A stretch of 64,000 nucleotides of DNA from Aureliella helgolandensis (lineage in GTDB: Bacteria > Planctomycetota > Planctomycetia > Pirellulales > Pirellulaceae): NCBI RefSeq assembly GCF_007752135.1, contig NZ_CP036298.1:7494501-7558500 (forward strand). The letters run 5' to 3'. Of this stretch, positions 1 to 8,991 are shown one piece after another (the first letter of the stretch is position 1; each line of letters starts with the position of its first letter). Under the pieces are notes generated by a model. The model saw only the letters and a list, made by a program, of their open reading frames with translations, was not told the origin of the DNA and did not search any database. Position numbers and translations under genes: made by a program.

Positions 1-1569
1 GCGGTGGACGCACTCCACCCGGAAGACCGCAGCAGGGTCGAAGCGGCGATTGCGGCATCAACTCGAGCAGATAATCCTACGCCCTACTCCATCGAGTATC
101 GAGTGGTCCACGCTGATGGTTCAGTGCATTGGGTGCTCGCCAAAGGCGCCGCTCATTTCACTCAAGAGCGTGAACATCGGACCATTGCGAGCTTTGACGG
201 GACGATCACCGACATCACCGACCGCAAACGCCAAGAACGTCGACTGCTGGAGAGTGAACGCTCCGCTCTGGCCGCGAGCCGATCCAAAAGCGAGTTCCTG
301 GCAAACATGAGCCACGAAATTCGTACGCCAATGGCTGCTATCTTGGGCTACGCAGATGTGCTGCTGGGACACCTAGCCGATCCCGACAATCGCAACTGTG
401 TACTGGTCATCAAACGCAATGGCAAGCATCTCTTGGAATTGATCAACGATATCCTGGATCTGTCTAGAATTGAGGCTGGCAAACTGGACGTGGAGCTTGA
501 AACGGTCTCGCTACCGCAACTGGTGGCCGAGGTGCAATCGCTCATGCACGTTCGCGCCACAGAGAAAAGGCTCGACTTCCGTACGGAATTCAACGGACAG
601 GTCCCTGAGACGATTCAAACCGATCCGACACGATTGCGACAAATGCTGATCAATTTAATCGGGAATGCCATCAAGTTCACTGAGAAAGGAACGGTGACAC
701 TGACGGTGAACTACGAAGAGGAACCCTCCTTAGAGTGCCATTCCTTATTGCCTTCCTCTAGCTCCCAACTCCCTTCCTCCACGTTGGGTTCCTCCCAGAG
801 TTCCACACTTTCCTTCGCCATACGCGACACCGGCATTGGCATCAGTCCTGAACAGCAACAACGGTTATTTAAGCCCTTTTCGCAGGGCGACTCCTCCATT
901 ACCCGCTCCTACGGCGGAAGTGGCCTCGGACTGGCCATTAGCCTCCGTTTGGCTGAAATGCTGGGCGGAGCAATTGCAGTGGAAAGTGCACTCGGAGTAG
1001 GCTCCACCTTTACGGTAACCTTGCCAATCGATTCCAGTAAAAGTGGGCAGCTAATCCCCCCGAGCGTTTTCGCGGTAGAGCAGGTTCACGACCATCAGCG
1101 CGTGGAAGATCCAACGCTAACATGTCGCGTTTTGGTAGTGGACGATCGTCGGGACGTAAGGCACATCAGTCAACACTTCCTCGAGAAGGCGGGCGCGGAA
1201 GTTCTCACGGCCGAAGATGGACGACAGGCTATCAACCTTGCGATCGAGGCACGCGACTCTGGCGAACCGTTTGACTTGATCGTGATGGACATGCAAATGC
1301 CGAATGTAGATGGCCTGCAAGCCACCGCTGAACTTCGGTCCGCAGGCATCCAGTGGCCCGTCATCGCCTTGACCGCCGATGCCATGAAGGGAGATCGCGA
1401 CCGTTTCCTCGATGGGGGCTGTGACGACTATTTATCCAAACCGATCGATCACCGGAAATTGGTGAACATGGTGGCGTTTTACACGCAAGACATCGAGCAG
1501 GAAGAATTGCAGGCGAAACGATTAGAACGCGCGGCGGCTTTACGAGCCAGCTTGGGGGAAAAACATTAG
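1..1569 (+). CDS. Hybrid sensor histidine kinase/response regulator (5' end outside window)
   Basis: The reading frame is open to the left edge, so the N-terminus (probably further sensor domains) is missing. Counting from the GTG at base 4, residues 1-80 resemble the end of a PAS/PAC domain. A HisKA domain follows with phosphoacceptor H104 in NMSHEIRTPM. The HATPase domain has an N-box (NLIGNAIKF, about 217-225), a G1 box (DTGIGI, 275-280) and a G2 box (GGSGLGLAIS). A receiver domain (about 374-495) has VLVVDD, acceptor D429 in VMDMQMP and K479 in LSKP. It should autophosphorylate on His and pass phosphate to its own Asp. No DNA-binding output is present, so a partner Hpt is expected; one lies just downstream on the other strand. 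Odd: a Ser-rich low-complexity insert (about 250-269) sits inside the ATPase domain. Confidence 0.93.
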   Translation, partial: AVDALHPEDRSRVEAAIAASTRADNPTPYSIEYRVVHADGSVHWVLAKGAAHFTQEREHRTIASFDGTITDITDRKRQERRLLESERSALAASRSKSEFLANMSHEIRTPMAAILGYADVLLGHLADPDNRNCVLVIKRNGKHLLELINDILDLSRIEAGKLDVELETVSLPQLVAEVQSLMHVRATEKRLDFRTEFNGQVPETIQTDPTRLRQMLINLIGNAIKFTEKGTVTLTVNYEEEPSLECHSLLPSSSSQLPSSTLGSSQSSTLSFAIRDTGIGISPEQQQRLFKPFSQGDSSITRSYGGSGLGLAISLRLAEMLGGAIAVESALGVGSTFTVTLPIDSSKSGQLIPPSVFAVEQVHDHQRVEDPTLTCRVLVVDDRRDVRHISQHFLEKAGAEVLTAEDGRQAINLAIEARDSGEPFDLIVMDMQMPNVDGLQATAELRSAGIQWPVIALTADAMKGDRDRFLDGGCDDYLSKPIDHRKLVNMVAFYTQDIEQEELQAKRLERAAALRASLGEKH

Positions 1570-1660
1570 CCACAGACCTCAAACGGTCCCGCGCTCAAGC
1601 TCATCTCTTTCTCGAACCCAACCGGCCCGCATCAGAGTTCATCAAAACCCCGTCCCTTAG

Positions 1661-1807
1661 CGGGCTGTTGACTTAATAGCAATTTGAATTTTAGCGTGGC
1701 GGTTGCGTCCCAAACTGCCTTGTAGCGGCAACTATCTTTCCTTGCTCACGCAGCGGGTTACTATTTCGACAGCCCGTCAGGCTGCGGGTTACGATTGCAA
1801 CAAGTCC
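1661..1807 (-). repeat. 116-bp TIR element (copy 1) plus adjoining solitary left module
   Basis: Reverse-oriented copy of the intergenic element found six times here. Bases 1661-1776 run from CGGGCTGTTGA to the inverted CGACAGCCCG end, 116 bp. A degenerate second left module, also inverted, follows at 1777-1807 (TCAGGCTGCGGGTTACGATT...). Read on the minus strand the order is left module, left module, body. It fills the gap between two convergent genes. No target-site duplication is visible. Confidence 0.85.
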
Positions 1808-2191
1808 CTAGGCGAGTTGCGAAATCAGCCCAAGTAAAACCACGATTTCAGGTTGGCTGCGAGTGTGCAACTGTTTTACCGACTCGGCATCTCCTCGTTT
1901 CGCGAACTGTTCCATCTCGTCGAGCATCGATGTGGGGGACTCGGTTTCGAACGTCGCCAACAATCCCTTGAGCTGGTGGGCCGTCGCTATAACCGCAGGC
2001 AGATCATCACGCTTCACATCGGCAGCGAGTTGTTCGTGAAGGACGGGGCCATCCTCTGCGACAATACTAGCCATGGTGCGTAACAACTCAGTGTCATTGC
2101 CCAGTCTCTCGAGTGCAGCGGGAAATCTTTTGCTCAGGTCAATTGCAGACATTTCATTGGCTTCCGGGGATCTTGTATTGCGACCAGTCAT
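1808..2191 (-). CDS. Histidine phosphotransfer (Hpt) domain protein
   Basis: A 127-residue, largely helical protein consisting of a single Hpt domain. The signature AHQLKGLLATF contains the phosphoacceptor H72, with the usual LKG after it. There is no kinase or receiver domain, no signal peptide and no membrane segment, so it should be a cytoplasmic phosphate shuttle. It lies between two hybrid histidine kinases that both end in receiver domains, and is probably their intermediary toward an output regulator encoded elsewhere (inference from position). It is downstream of the second kinase on the same strand, 94 bp away. The first ATG lacks a clear ribosome site. An internal ATG at 2152 (residue 14) is preceded by GGAAG and may be the true start. 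Confidence 0.88.
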   Translation of the reverse strand: MTGRNTRSPEANEMSAIDLSKRFPAALERLGNDTELLRTMASIVAEDGPVLHEQLAADVKRDDLPAVIATAHQLKGLLATFETESPTSMLDEMEQFAKRGDAESVKQLHTRSQPEIVVLLGLISQLA

Positions 2192-2285
2192 TTTAACGAA
2201 TTCGGATCTAGAAATCAGCTAAGTTCGGTGAAATGGAACCACGCATGATTCTCGGTCCTTGCCACTGTGGGACACGCCTTTTGAT

Positions 2286-4601
2286 CTACGAAGTGGAGGG
2301 AAATGCTTGTGTGAGCTTCTCAAACAACTCTCGAAGTTTGACGATATCGACCGGCTTCACCATGTGTTCGTCGAAACCGGACTCCCGAGATTGGGCTTGG
2401 TCCGAGAGCTGCCCATAGCCACTCATCGCCACCAAGTAAGTGCCCTTCCAATCAGGGTGCTCACGCAGCTTGCGAGCTAGATCGTTCCCGGTCATCCCAG
2501 GCATTGCGATATCCGAGAAAATCACTTCCGCATCAAACTCGGTCAGAGTCTCAAGCGCGCTCAAACCATCCTCAGACACGCGAACCTCGTGTCCCATCCG
2601 TTCCAACAACCGCGACATGACCATGCGTAGTGCTCGCATATCCTCAACGACCAACACGCGAAACGGTCTAGCATCGACCGGGGATCTTGAGGCAGCTTCG
2701 GCAGACGCTGCAACCGCGTTCTTCGGAGCTAGCGGGATGCTTACGGTAAACCGACTCCCCCGGCCAACACCATCGCTGTGTGCAGCAACCGTCCCACCAT
2801 GCAATTCGACCAACGCTTTCACCAGGGTCAGCCCAATCCCCAGCCCCGCATCGCCACGCCCCTGGGAATCGGGTACCTGGGAGAACATGTGGAAGATGTC
2901 TTCCAACCGATCGGAGGACAGCCCTACCCCGTCATCCTCAACGACAATGCACGCAACCCCCTCGGAGGATTGACTGCAATCGATGGACAGCGTCAGTGAA
3001 ATGTTGGCGTTGGAATCGCTGTAACGCGAGGAATTGTTCAACAAATTGGAAACGACTTGAGTTAGCCGAGCTGGATCGGCATATACGAGCACCTCGCTGT
3101 CACACAGTGTCGTCTCAAGCCGCTGATCCTTCTCCGTGATGAAAGTGCTGGAAGCTTCGATCGCAGATGCGATAACAGCCCGCAAATTGATCGTATCCTT
3201 GTGGAGGGTCAACTTCCCGTGCCCAATTCTTGAGACGTCCAACAGATCGTCGATCAAGCGGATCATCTGTTCCACCTGCCGAGCTATCGTGTCATGCAGT
3301 TCCATGTTTTCGGGACGGGATTCTGACATGGACATTAGTTGAACGGCATTCTTAATGGGGGCGAGCGGATTGCGAAGCTCGTGCGCTAGGGTCGCTAAGA
3401 ATTCATTCTTGCGACGGTTCATCTCTGAGAGTTTCGTGGCCAGCTCCGCCATCTCGTCTTCGTCGCGTTTGCGTTCCGTTAAGTCGCGCATCACTTTGCT
3501 GAACCCGATGACGTTCCCGTCGGCATCTTTAACGGCGCTGGTGATACCAGATGCCCAGAATCGCGTCCCCCCCTTGCGCATCATCCATCGATCGTCGCTA
3601 GCCCGTCCTTCTTGGGCGGCTGTGGCAAACTCAACAGTAGGTATGCCGAGCTCACTTGCTTCGGGCGTAAAGATCAGTTGACGAACATCCTTCCCAACAA
3701 ACTCACTCTCATCGAAACCCAGCACTTGCCGCACCCCTTCGTTCCAAGTGATGGCTCGGCATTGGTCGTCCATTCCAAAGATCGCATAATCTTGCACTTG
3801 TTCGACGATGGTGCGCACGTATTGCCCCATTCGCTGATTCTCAAGCTCTAAAATCGTGTTGCGATCTAAGCTAGCTTGCAACTGCTCGTGTTCGCGTCGA
3901 ATGGTGGCTTCCGCCTGTTCGGCGCGCTGCCTGTTGCGCTGCACCAAATAGAGCACCGCCACAACTAGAATCAGGCTGACGATGGTCGACATTAAACTCG
4001 TCAGCAGCACACTCCCATAGGTTGTCGCCGCAGTCGCCTCTCGGTCGGATATGAGCCGATTCTCAATCTGTCGCAGCTGATCAACCTGCTTGGAGATCGA
4101 ATCCATCGTGCGCTTGCCAATGTTTTTAGCTACCAGTCGACGGACTTCTTCAAACCCCGCATTGCGTCGGACGATGATCGTGGATGCGAGCTCCTCCATC
4201 TTCATCCGGATGAGCGGCTGAATAGCAATCGCAATATCGGCTTTGGCAGGGTCGGCTTCCGTCAGCGCTAACAGCTGAGAGACGAGCGAATCGACCGTCT
4301 TAACGGTCTCTTGGTATTGATCCAAGTAAGATTCTTGCCCTGTAATGAGGAAGCCCCGCTGCCCAGCTTCGGCCGTAATGACTGCCGACTCGATGGAATC
4401 GAGCTTTTGCCGCAAAACGTGGGACTGCTCGACGCGATTCGTATGCAGCCGCAAACGCCGAATTTGATTGAAGGCCACTAAGCCGTTCAAGACTAGAAGC
4501 ACAACGACGGCTGCCACCGCGAGACGCTCGCTCAGTAAGGGACGATCACGGATGGCCGGTTCTACTGTCAAGTTTCTCGTTCTTTTCGCAAAGAAGGACA
4601 A
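2286..4601 (-). CDS. CHASE3-PAS hybrid histidine kinase with C-terminal receiver
   Basis: 771 residues. A transmembrane segment (about 26-45) is followed by a CHASE3-like periplasmic domain (about 46-195, with the typical ITAEAGQRGFLITGQESYL stretch) and a second membrane segment (about 198-221). Then come a PAS/PAC domain (about 262-380), HisKA with H407 in LAHELRNPL, a HATPase domain (N-box NLLNNSSRY, G1 EDDGVG, G2 GLGIGLTLV) and a receiver (about 647-765) with VVED, D697 in FSDIAMPG and K749 in VKP. It senses an envelope signal and likely feeds the neighbouring Hpt protein. The chosen start is TTG. No ATG lies near the N-terminus, and a second TTG at residue 11 is possible. About 40 bp upstream the sequence turns non-coding. 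Confidence 0.93.
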   Translation of the reverse strand: MSFFAKRTRNLTVEPAIRDRPLLSERLAVAAVVVLLVLNGLVAFNQIRRLRLHTNRVEQSHVLRQKLDSIESAVITAEAGQRGFLITGQESYLDQYQETVKTVDSLVSQLLALTEADPAKADIAIAIQPLIRMKMEELASTIIVRRNAGFEEVRRLVAKNIGKRTMDSISKQVDQLRQIENRLISDREATAATTYGSVLLTSLMSTIVSLILVVAVLYLVQRNRQRAEQAEATIRREHEQLQASLDRNTILELENQRMGQYVRTIVEQVQDYAIFGMDDQCRAITWNEGVRQVLGFDESEFVGKDVRQLIFTPEASELGIPTVEFATAAQEGRASDDRWMMRKGGTRFWASGITSAVKDADGNVIGFSKVMRDLTERKRDEDEMAELATKLSEMNRRKNEFLATLAHELRNPLAPIKNAVQLMSMSESRPENMELHDTIARQVEQMIRLIDDLLDVSRIGHGKLTLHKDTINLRAVIASAIEASSTFITEKDQRLETTLCDSEVLVYADPARLTQVVSNLLNNSSRYSDSNANISLTLSIDCSQSSEGVACIVVEDDGVGLSSDRLEDIFHMFSQVPDSQGRGDAGLGIGLTLVKALVELHGGTVAAHSDGVGRGSRFTVSIPLAPKNAVAASAEAASRSPVDARPFRVLVVEDMRALRMVMSRLLERMGHEVRVSEDGLSALETLTEFDAEVIFSDIAMPGMTGNDLARKLREHPDWKGTYLVAMSGYGQLSDQAQSRESGFDEHMVKPVDIVKLRELFEKLTQAFPSTS

Positions 4602-5337
4602 GTCGCAAAATTAGTGCTCAGGCTGCTGCAATCCGCCATGCAACGCAAGCGGCGCATAAGGCAGTAAGACGTTGACCACAACTGAGCAGAATCTAAAGGC
4701 ATCCACAAGCTCACTCGCCTGCTAATAGAATTGAATCTGGAGACAATTACCCTGCGTCGTCTCGTCCCGCTCGCTGAGATCTAATGACTACCGAAATCTG
4801 TCGAGACAGGTCGGACACCGACCTTGGCACGCCAGCGGGTCTCGGTCGGCCGACGGACCAATTATGAAGTACGTCCACGTTAAGCCTGGAGCGGCTACAA
4901 GAGACTTCGTGGGTTGGCTTCGGAGGTGACAATCCCCAATCGGTTTTTGCTGCTTCGTGCCAAAATCCGAAAAGGGACGCGACGACACTCCGACAGCCTA
5001 TAAATGGTGGCGATTCGTTGATTGTTGAGGCCACCAACGCCAACACGCCTTGTCAGCAATTGGCTTCGACTGGGAAGCCGCAGGACTCTGGCACGATTTG
5101 CTGCCAGCCGCTCAACTCCCCCGAGTTGCCAGCGGAGCTGGCAGGCCAAAGGCAAGACGGTTTCCCAGCGACTGCCGGACTCTCTTTCATGGTGAAGCAA
5201 AGAGCATTGTACCGGACACAGCGTCCCCTCCCGCTACCCCTACACGGCTAACGCAGGAAGCCGCGTCACGCGATTCCTGCGGAGGTGTCGGAAATCGAGT
5301 TTCCGACGAGGGGGCGGGAGCGGCATTCGACCGAAAT
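4602..5337. other. Long intergenic region with two tandem stem-loops
   Basis: About 740 bp without a convincing gene; short open frames on both strands show no recognisable protein and overlap each other. Near its right end are two stem-loops. One is at 5253-5280 (GCAGGAA/TTCCTGC arms plus an inner CGCG/CGCG). The other is at 5287-5307 (GTCGGAAA/TTTCCGAC, 5-nt loop). Both lie just 3' of the DUF1328 gene that is read leftward, so they may protect or end its mRNA, but no T-run follows. Confidence 0.5.
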
Positions 5338-5505
5338 CTAAACAGCCGGTCCTCGACGGCCCATGAGCAGCCCTACCACAAACAGCACTAAGAACACGAA
5401 AAACAGCACCTTGGCGATACTCGCCGCCGTCCCGGCGATGACGCCGAATCCCAGAACACCTGCAATAATCGCAACAACCAAAAACGTCAAAGCCCAGCTC
5501 AACAT
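5338..5505 (-). CDS. DUF1328 family small membrane protein (copy A)
   Basis: A 55-residue protein starting [14 protein letters not shown], with two hydrophobic segments (about 3-27 and 30-48) around a Gly/Ala turn and a short basic tail (GRRG). This is the full length and pattern of the YtjA/DUF1328 family of small inner-membrane proteins, often found near stress genes and of unknown biochemical role. A good ribosome site (AGGAG at 5512-5516) sits 7 bases before the ATG. A second paralogue is at 7952-8125, on the same strand. Both flank genes for other small membrane or stress proteins, so a role in envelope stress is inferred. Confidence 0.85.
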   Translation of the reverse strand: MLSWALTFLVVAIIAGVLGFGVIAGTAASIAKVLFFVFLVLFVVGLLMGRRGPAV

Positions 5506-5799
5506 GATATTCTCCTAAGAGTTAATCGATCTTAACGGCACGCAGAGCAAACATCCTCTTGCGTAGTTCACAATGGATAGGTAAAGCGAATGGTGCGCCA
5601 AAGTGAAAAACAACCGCTGCACTGGGCGTTTTTTTTGCCGTCACGATGCATTTCCAGCTGAAACCGCCCTCTTGCGGGTCAAAGCTGGAGTGACGCCAAC
5701 CAAACTGAGCGGCAAACGCTCACTTTAGCGAGCCCCCCCTGCCCTGCTCTCCTTCAGGCATTCCTGAACGGCCCCGGGCAGGTTATTCGCCTGCCCCTC

Positions 5800-6489
5800 C
5801 TACTTCAGTTCCGGAAGAACCAACCGCTCACCCTGGTGCTCGGAGATAAACGCCTCGAGGGCTTGAGCTTGCCCTAGAATCGCCTCGCGCGCCGCCTGTC
5901 GCACCTTTTCATCGGCACGGGCAACGAACACCTTCGGAACTTGAACGCGAACCTTCATTTTCAACGCGAGCTCGACTTTCGTATGGTTGCCGTCGCGAGT
6001 TGCCAGCAGGCTTGTCTCGTAAGCCTCCAACTTGCCCGCTGGACGCTTGGCCTGCGTGACAGCAGACATCGAATCGGCACGGATATCGACCTGCTGCTGT
6101 AAAACCAAGATATCGGCGTCGAGCTCAGGATCATCCAATTTCACCTTAATCTGCTTGACTGCAGAAAGATCTGTCGCCGATTTCCCAAGAATAGCATTCA
6201 GCAGCGGTCGGCGATCTTGGCTTGCGTCCAGCCGCAGATCTTCGAGTTGCTCATCCACAAGCGTCATGCCTGAGAGGGCGAGGATCGAGCCAGTCGCATT
6301 TTTACGCACCATAATCTGCCGGAACTTGTCAAAGTCCGTATCGATTACGAGCGTTGTTCGTTCCGCTCCCGCGGCAACATGCTCGACAGAGCTCAGGGAC
6401 CAAACGGCAATGGCGCCCCCTACTAACAGCAGGCCGACGACGAGAGAGCCAAACGCTACCCCACGGATACCCCATCTCTTTTGACTCAT
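5800..6489 (-). CDS. Hypothetical membrane-anchored protein
   Basis: 229 residues, not assigned to a family. The N-terminus has a short basic stretch (SQKRWGIRG) followed by one hydrophobic segment (about 11-32), so it should be anchored with the rest outside the membrane. The exported part is charged and alternates strands and helices, ending in a probable helical region (EKVRQAAREAILGQAQALEA). No Cys pair, catalytic motif or lipobox is visible. It is transcribed away from the AI-2E family gene across a 317-bp gap. Downstream, 294 bp separate it from DUF1328 copy A on the same strand. That spacer contains a T8 run at about 5629-5637 in + orientation without a clear hairpin. Function unknown. 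Confidence 0.7.
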   Translation of the reverse strand: MSQKRWGIRGVAFGSLVVGLLLVGGAIAVWSLSSVEHVAAGAERTTLVIDTDFDKFRQIMVRKNATGSILALSGMTLVDEQLEDLRLDASQDRRPLLNAILGKSATDLSAVKQIKVKLDDPELDADILVLQQQVDIRADSMSAVTQAKRPAGKLEAYETSLLATRDGNHTKVELALKMKVRVQVPKVFVARADEKVRQAAREAILGQAQALEAFISEHQGERLVLPELK

Positions 6490-6806
6490 GAAAATCTACC
6501 CAACAAGCTACGGATTAGGTTCCCGCGGATGGCCAGCGATGGCTCGGCACGAAGACCGGTATAGAGGTCTGGAGTGCAAGCTGAAGATAGCACCACGCAT
6601 TGCACTTGAAAGACAATGCACTGAAATGCAATCCACGTGCCAAGGCTAAGTTGGGTGGAACGCAGTTTGCTCACCGTGAGAGGCTGGACGGCGATTCGAG
6701 CCCCTCGCACCACAACGATCCGTGCACACAGCAGGGTCGCGGGATCCGGGGCGTTGCCTGCCCCCCACTGCATCTACCATTTTGAATTCCGAAGAAAGAC
6801 CTTCCG
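6490..6806. other. Divergent promoter region, no gene seen
   Basis: About 317 bp between the leftward hypothetical protein gene and the rightward AI-2E family gene. Overlapping short frames on both strands show no protein signature. It must hold promoters for both neighbours, but I could not identify convincing -35/-10 pairs by eye. Confidence 0.4.
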
Positions 6807-7844
6807 TTGGATGACTCTCGAAAGCTGGCGAATAAAGTAGTATTGATCTGTGGCATCGCTCTAGGTGTCGTTGCCGTGGTGGGTCTGGTTGTAGTCTCGC
6901 GAAGCCTACTTCCACTGATCTTTGGAGCAATTCTGTTCGCTGTAGTGCTCAATCGCCTCGCCCGAAAGCTGGATAGCTGGATCCCAGCCTCCCTGTCCCG
7001 TGGCGTGCGGATTTCTGCGGTGATTGGCTTCCTAACACTGCTGACCGTTATCTGTGCGCTGACGTTCGCACACTCTGCCAGCGAACAGATCGTGCAACTG
7101 ACCGATCGCGTGGATGCCTCAATCTCAGAGGTGGTGCAGGCCGCCAAAGAACAACCGATCATTCAGAGATTCTCTGGCGACAACCCCAAGTTGAAATCAT
7201 GGTTGCCATCGTCGGCGCAATCCCTCGGCGTCGCCAAGAACTTCTTTGCCACTGCTTTTGGAGTTCTAGCGGATTGCTTGATCCTGCTCATCCTGGCGTG
7301 CTATTTCTGCTTCAGCCCCCAAAAGTATCGCGGTGGAGCGCTCCGACTGGTCCCGATCCAGTGGAGAGAACGCTTGGACGCACTCCTAGACGAATCCAGC
7401 GAAACTCTGTGGCGATGGATGGTGGGACGCCTGCTGGCTATGCTGATCGTTGGCGTGCTCTTTGGTGCTGGCCTGGCGCTACTGGGAATTCCCTTGCCCA
7501 TCGAGCTGGGGATCTTCGCGGGGCTCGTTACCTTCGTGCCCAACATCGGTGGCATCGCAGCGGTGATTCCCGCATTGCTGCTTGCATCTCAACAGGACAC
7601 CACGACCGTCTTCAGCGTCCTAGTGCTCTACCTAGTCATCCAGTTTGTCGAGAGCTACCTAGTCACGCCCTTGGTGCAAGAACACCAGGTATCTCTCCCT
7701 CCCGCTCTGGTCATCCTGGCTCAAATTGTGGCAGGCATGGTGTTCGGCTTCTGGGGCATCATGTTTGCAACACCACTGGTGGCCATCGCACACCTGTGGA
7801 TCAAGCAGCTCTATGTCGAGGAGTGGTTGGAAACGCGGCCGTAG
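6807..7844 (+). CDS. AI-2E family transporter (YdiK/PerM/TqsA-type membrane protein)
   Basis: 345 residues, the usual length of this family. Paired hydrophobic segments occur at the N-terminus (about 10-45), one at about 65-85, and a cluster in the second half. The second half carries the family's conserved stretches, including a G-L-x-x-F-V-P-N-I-G-G motif (AGLVTFVPNIGGIAAVIPAL) and FWGIMFATPLVAI near the end. Members export autoinducer-2 or transport other small solutes; the substrate here cannot be told. The start is TTG at 6807 with AAGAAAG upstream, and no ATG is nearby, so the exact start is uncertain. Its position among stress-type small membrane proteins suggests an osmotic or envelope role (inference). 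Confidence 0.88.
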   Translation: MDDSRKLANKVVLICGIALGVVAVVGLVVVSRSLLPLIFGAILFAVVLNRLARKLDSWIPASLSRGVRISAVIGFLTLLTVICALTFAHSASEQIVQLTDRVDASISEVVQAAKEQPIIQRFSGDNPKLKSWLPSSAQSLGVAKNFFATAFGVLADCLILLILACYFCFSPQKYRGGALRLVPIQWRERLDALLDESSETLWRWMVGRLLAMLIVGVLFGAGLALLGIPLPIELGIFAGLVTFVPNIGGIAAVIPALLLASQQDTTTVFSVLVLYLVIQFVESYLVTPLVQEHQVSLPPALVILAQIVAGMVFGFWGIMFATPLVAIAHLWIKQLYVEEWLETRP

Positions 7845-7951
7845 CAGCTATATGAACTGCGGCCCACCAGGGGCGATCTACCGTTCTGGCTGGGCGTTCT
7901 CCTCACCAGCGCCCCTGCCCTGTCGCTCACGTCCAAGCATTCCAAGCGTAG

Positions 7952-8125
7952 CTAGGCGAGCGATCGACCACGGAGTCCGTTGATCACGACACTGACAACA
8001 AACAGCACTAGAAATAGGACGAACAGGAGTTTAACAATCCCCACCGCGCCAGCAGCGAGCCCCCCAAATCCAAACACTGCTGCGACAATTGCTAACACAA
8101 AAAAGGTAACGGCCCAGGAAAGCAT
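7952..8125 (-). CDS. DUF1328 family small membrane protein (copy B)
   Basis: 57 residues, [17 protein letters not shown]..., closely matching the 55-residue copy at 5338-5505: same MLSWA start, two membrane segments, Gly-rich turn, and a basic end (LRGRSL). The longer open frame that begins upstream is not needed, because the ATG at 8123-8125 is preceded by GGGAG (8133-8137). The two copies differ enough to be old paralogues. It points away from the CsbD operon, separated from it by 434 bp. Confidence 0.86.
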   Translation of the reverse strand: MLSWAVTFFVLAIVAAVFGFGGLAAGAVGIVKLLFVLFLVLFVVSVVINGLRGRSLA

Positions 8126-8559
8126 GGCATATCTCCCATAGCGGTAGCGGAATCGAACGGCAATTCCACGGCGTGGTTCTGCAGTCGACAGCCACTCGAA
8201 TGACAAGGGATCGTTCGAAACACGGTGACACCACCGCGGAAAGTGTTCGAGCGAGCGAAGGGTTCAATTAATAAAGCAATCGCCGTACCACATGCTTTCC
8301 AAGCCCCCATCTCGCGGTGCGGGACTACCCCAACAGCCCGTTCCTCAGTCGCATGGCACCCCACCGAGCGGTCAGGCCTCCATTCGCGCGAAAACTGGTT
8401 GTTGGTCGCGCAGTGGGAGTCGAAGCGAGCCCAAACGCCCCCTACCATCGATGTTTTGAAGAATTGGCACCCTCTTTGCAGTTACTGATTTCCTATCGAC
8501 TGCAACCGGCAACGTTGAATTGGTTGCAGCAGACATTTCGCTTTGCACAAAGGAAACTG
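8126..8559. other. Divergent regulatory region between DUF1328 copy B and the CsbD operon
   Basis: 434 bp. The CsbD reading frame stays open upstream to about 8317, but that stretch (Pro/Arg-rich) looks non-coding and lacks a ribosome site, so I treat it as leader. It should carry the promoter of the five-gene operon. No clear operator could be picked out. Confidence 0.4.
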
Positions 8560-8985
8560 ATGATGGTATCGAAAGAACGACTGCAGGGAAGTTGGCACAG
8601 TGTGGTAGGAGCGGTCAAAGAGAAGTTTGGCCAAATCACCGGTGATGACCTTAGTAAAGTCGAAGGGGATGTGGACCAATTGGTCGGCCTGCTCCAACGC
8701 AAGGCTGGTCAAAGTCGTGAGCAGGTCGAAAGCTTTTTGAATTCTTGCTGCCGTTCCTCAGAATCGACAGTAAACCGCATCTCGGAATCAGCAGCGGAGT
8801 ACGCCGACGCGGCTTCACACGCAGTGCGTGAGAACTACGACCGGTTAGCAGCCGATGCACAGCGGGGCTACGAAAGCACGGTCAAGACCATGCGTCGACG
8901 TCCGCTGGAGTCCGTGGCGATCGCGTTGGGAGCGGGCGTTCTTGCTGGACTGGCTGTTGGCATCTCGCTTTCGAGCCGGAGGTAA
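8560..8985 (+). CDS. CsbD-like stress protein fused to a YqjD/ElaB-like membrane tail
   Basis: 141 residues. The first ~60 (KERLQGSWHSVVGAVKEKFG ... KVEGDVDQLVGLLQRKAG) match the CsbD pattern of short stress-induced proteins. A Ser/Ala-rich helical middle (about 65-110) follows, then a C-terminal RRPLESVAIALGAGVLAG hydrophobic segment with a basic end, as in the DUF883/YqjD family of ribosome-binding membrane proteins. The ATG at 8560 (next codon also ATG) follows AAAGGA by a few bases. First gene of a tight same-strand run: the next starts 6 bp after its stop. The fusion suggests a stress protein tethered to the inner membrane; its action is unknown. Confidence 0.85.
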   Translation: MMVSKERLQGSWHSVVGAVKEKFGQITGDDLSKVEGDVDQLVGLLQRKAGQSREQVESFLNSCCRSSESTVNRISESAAEYADAASHAVRENYDRLAADAQRGYESTVKTMRRRPLESVAIALGAGVLAGLAVGISLSSRR

Positions 8986-8991
8986 TCGGAC

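Noticed and set aside
4747-5391. Several overlapping short frames on both strands
   Set aside because: None shows a signal, motif or ribosome site; they contradict each other and the region has stem-loops instead.
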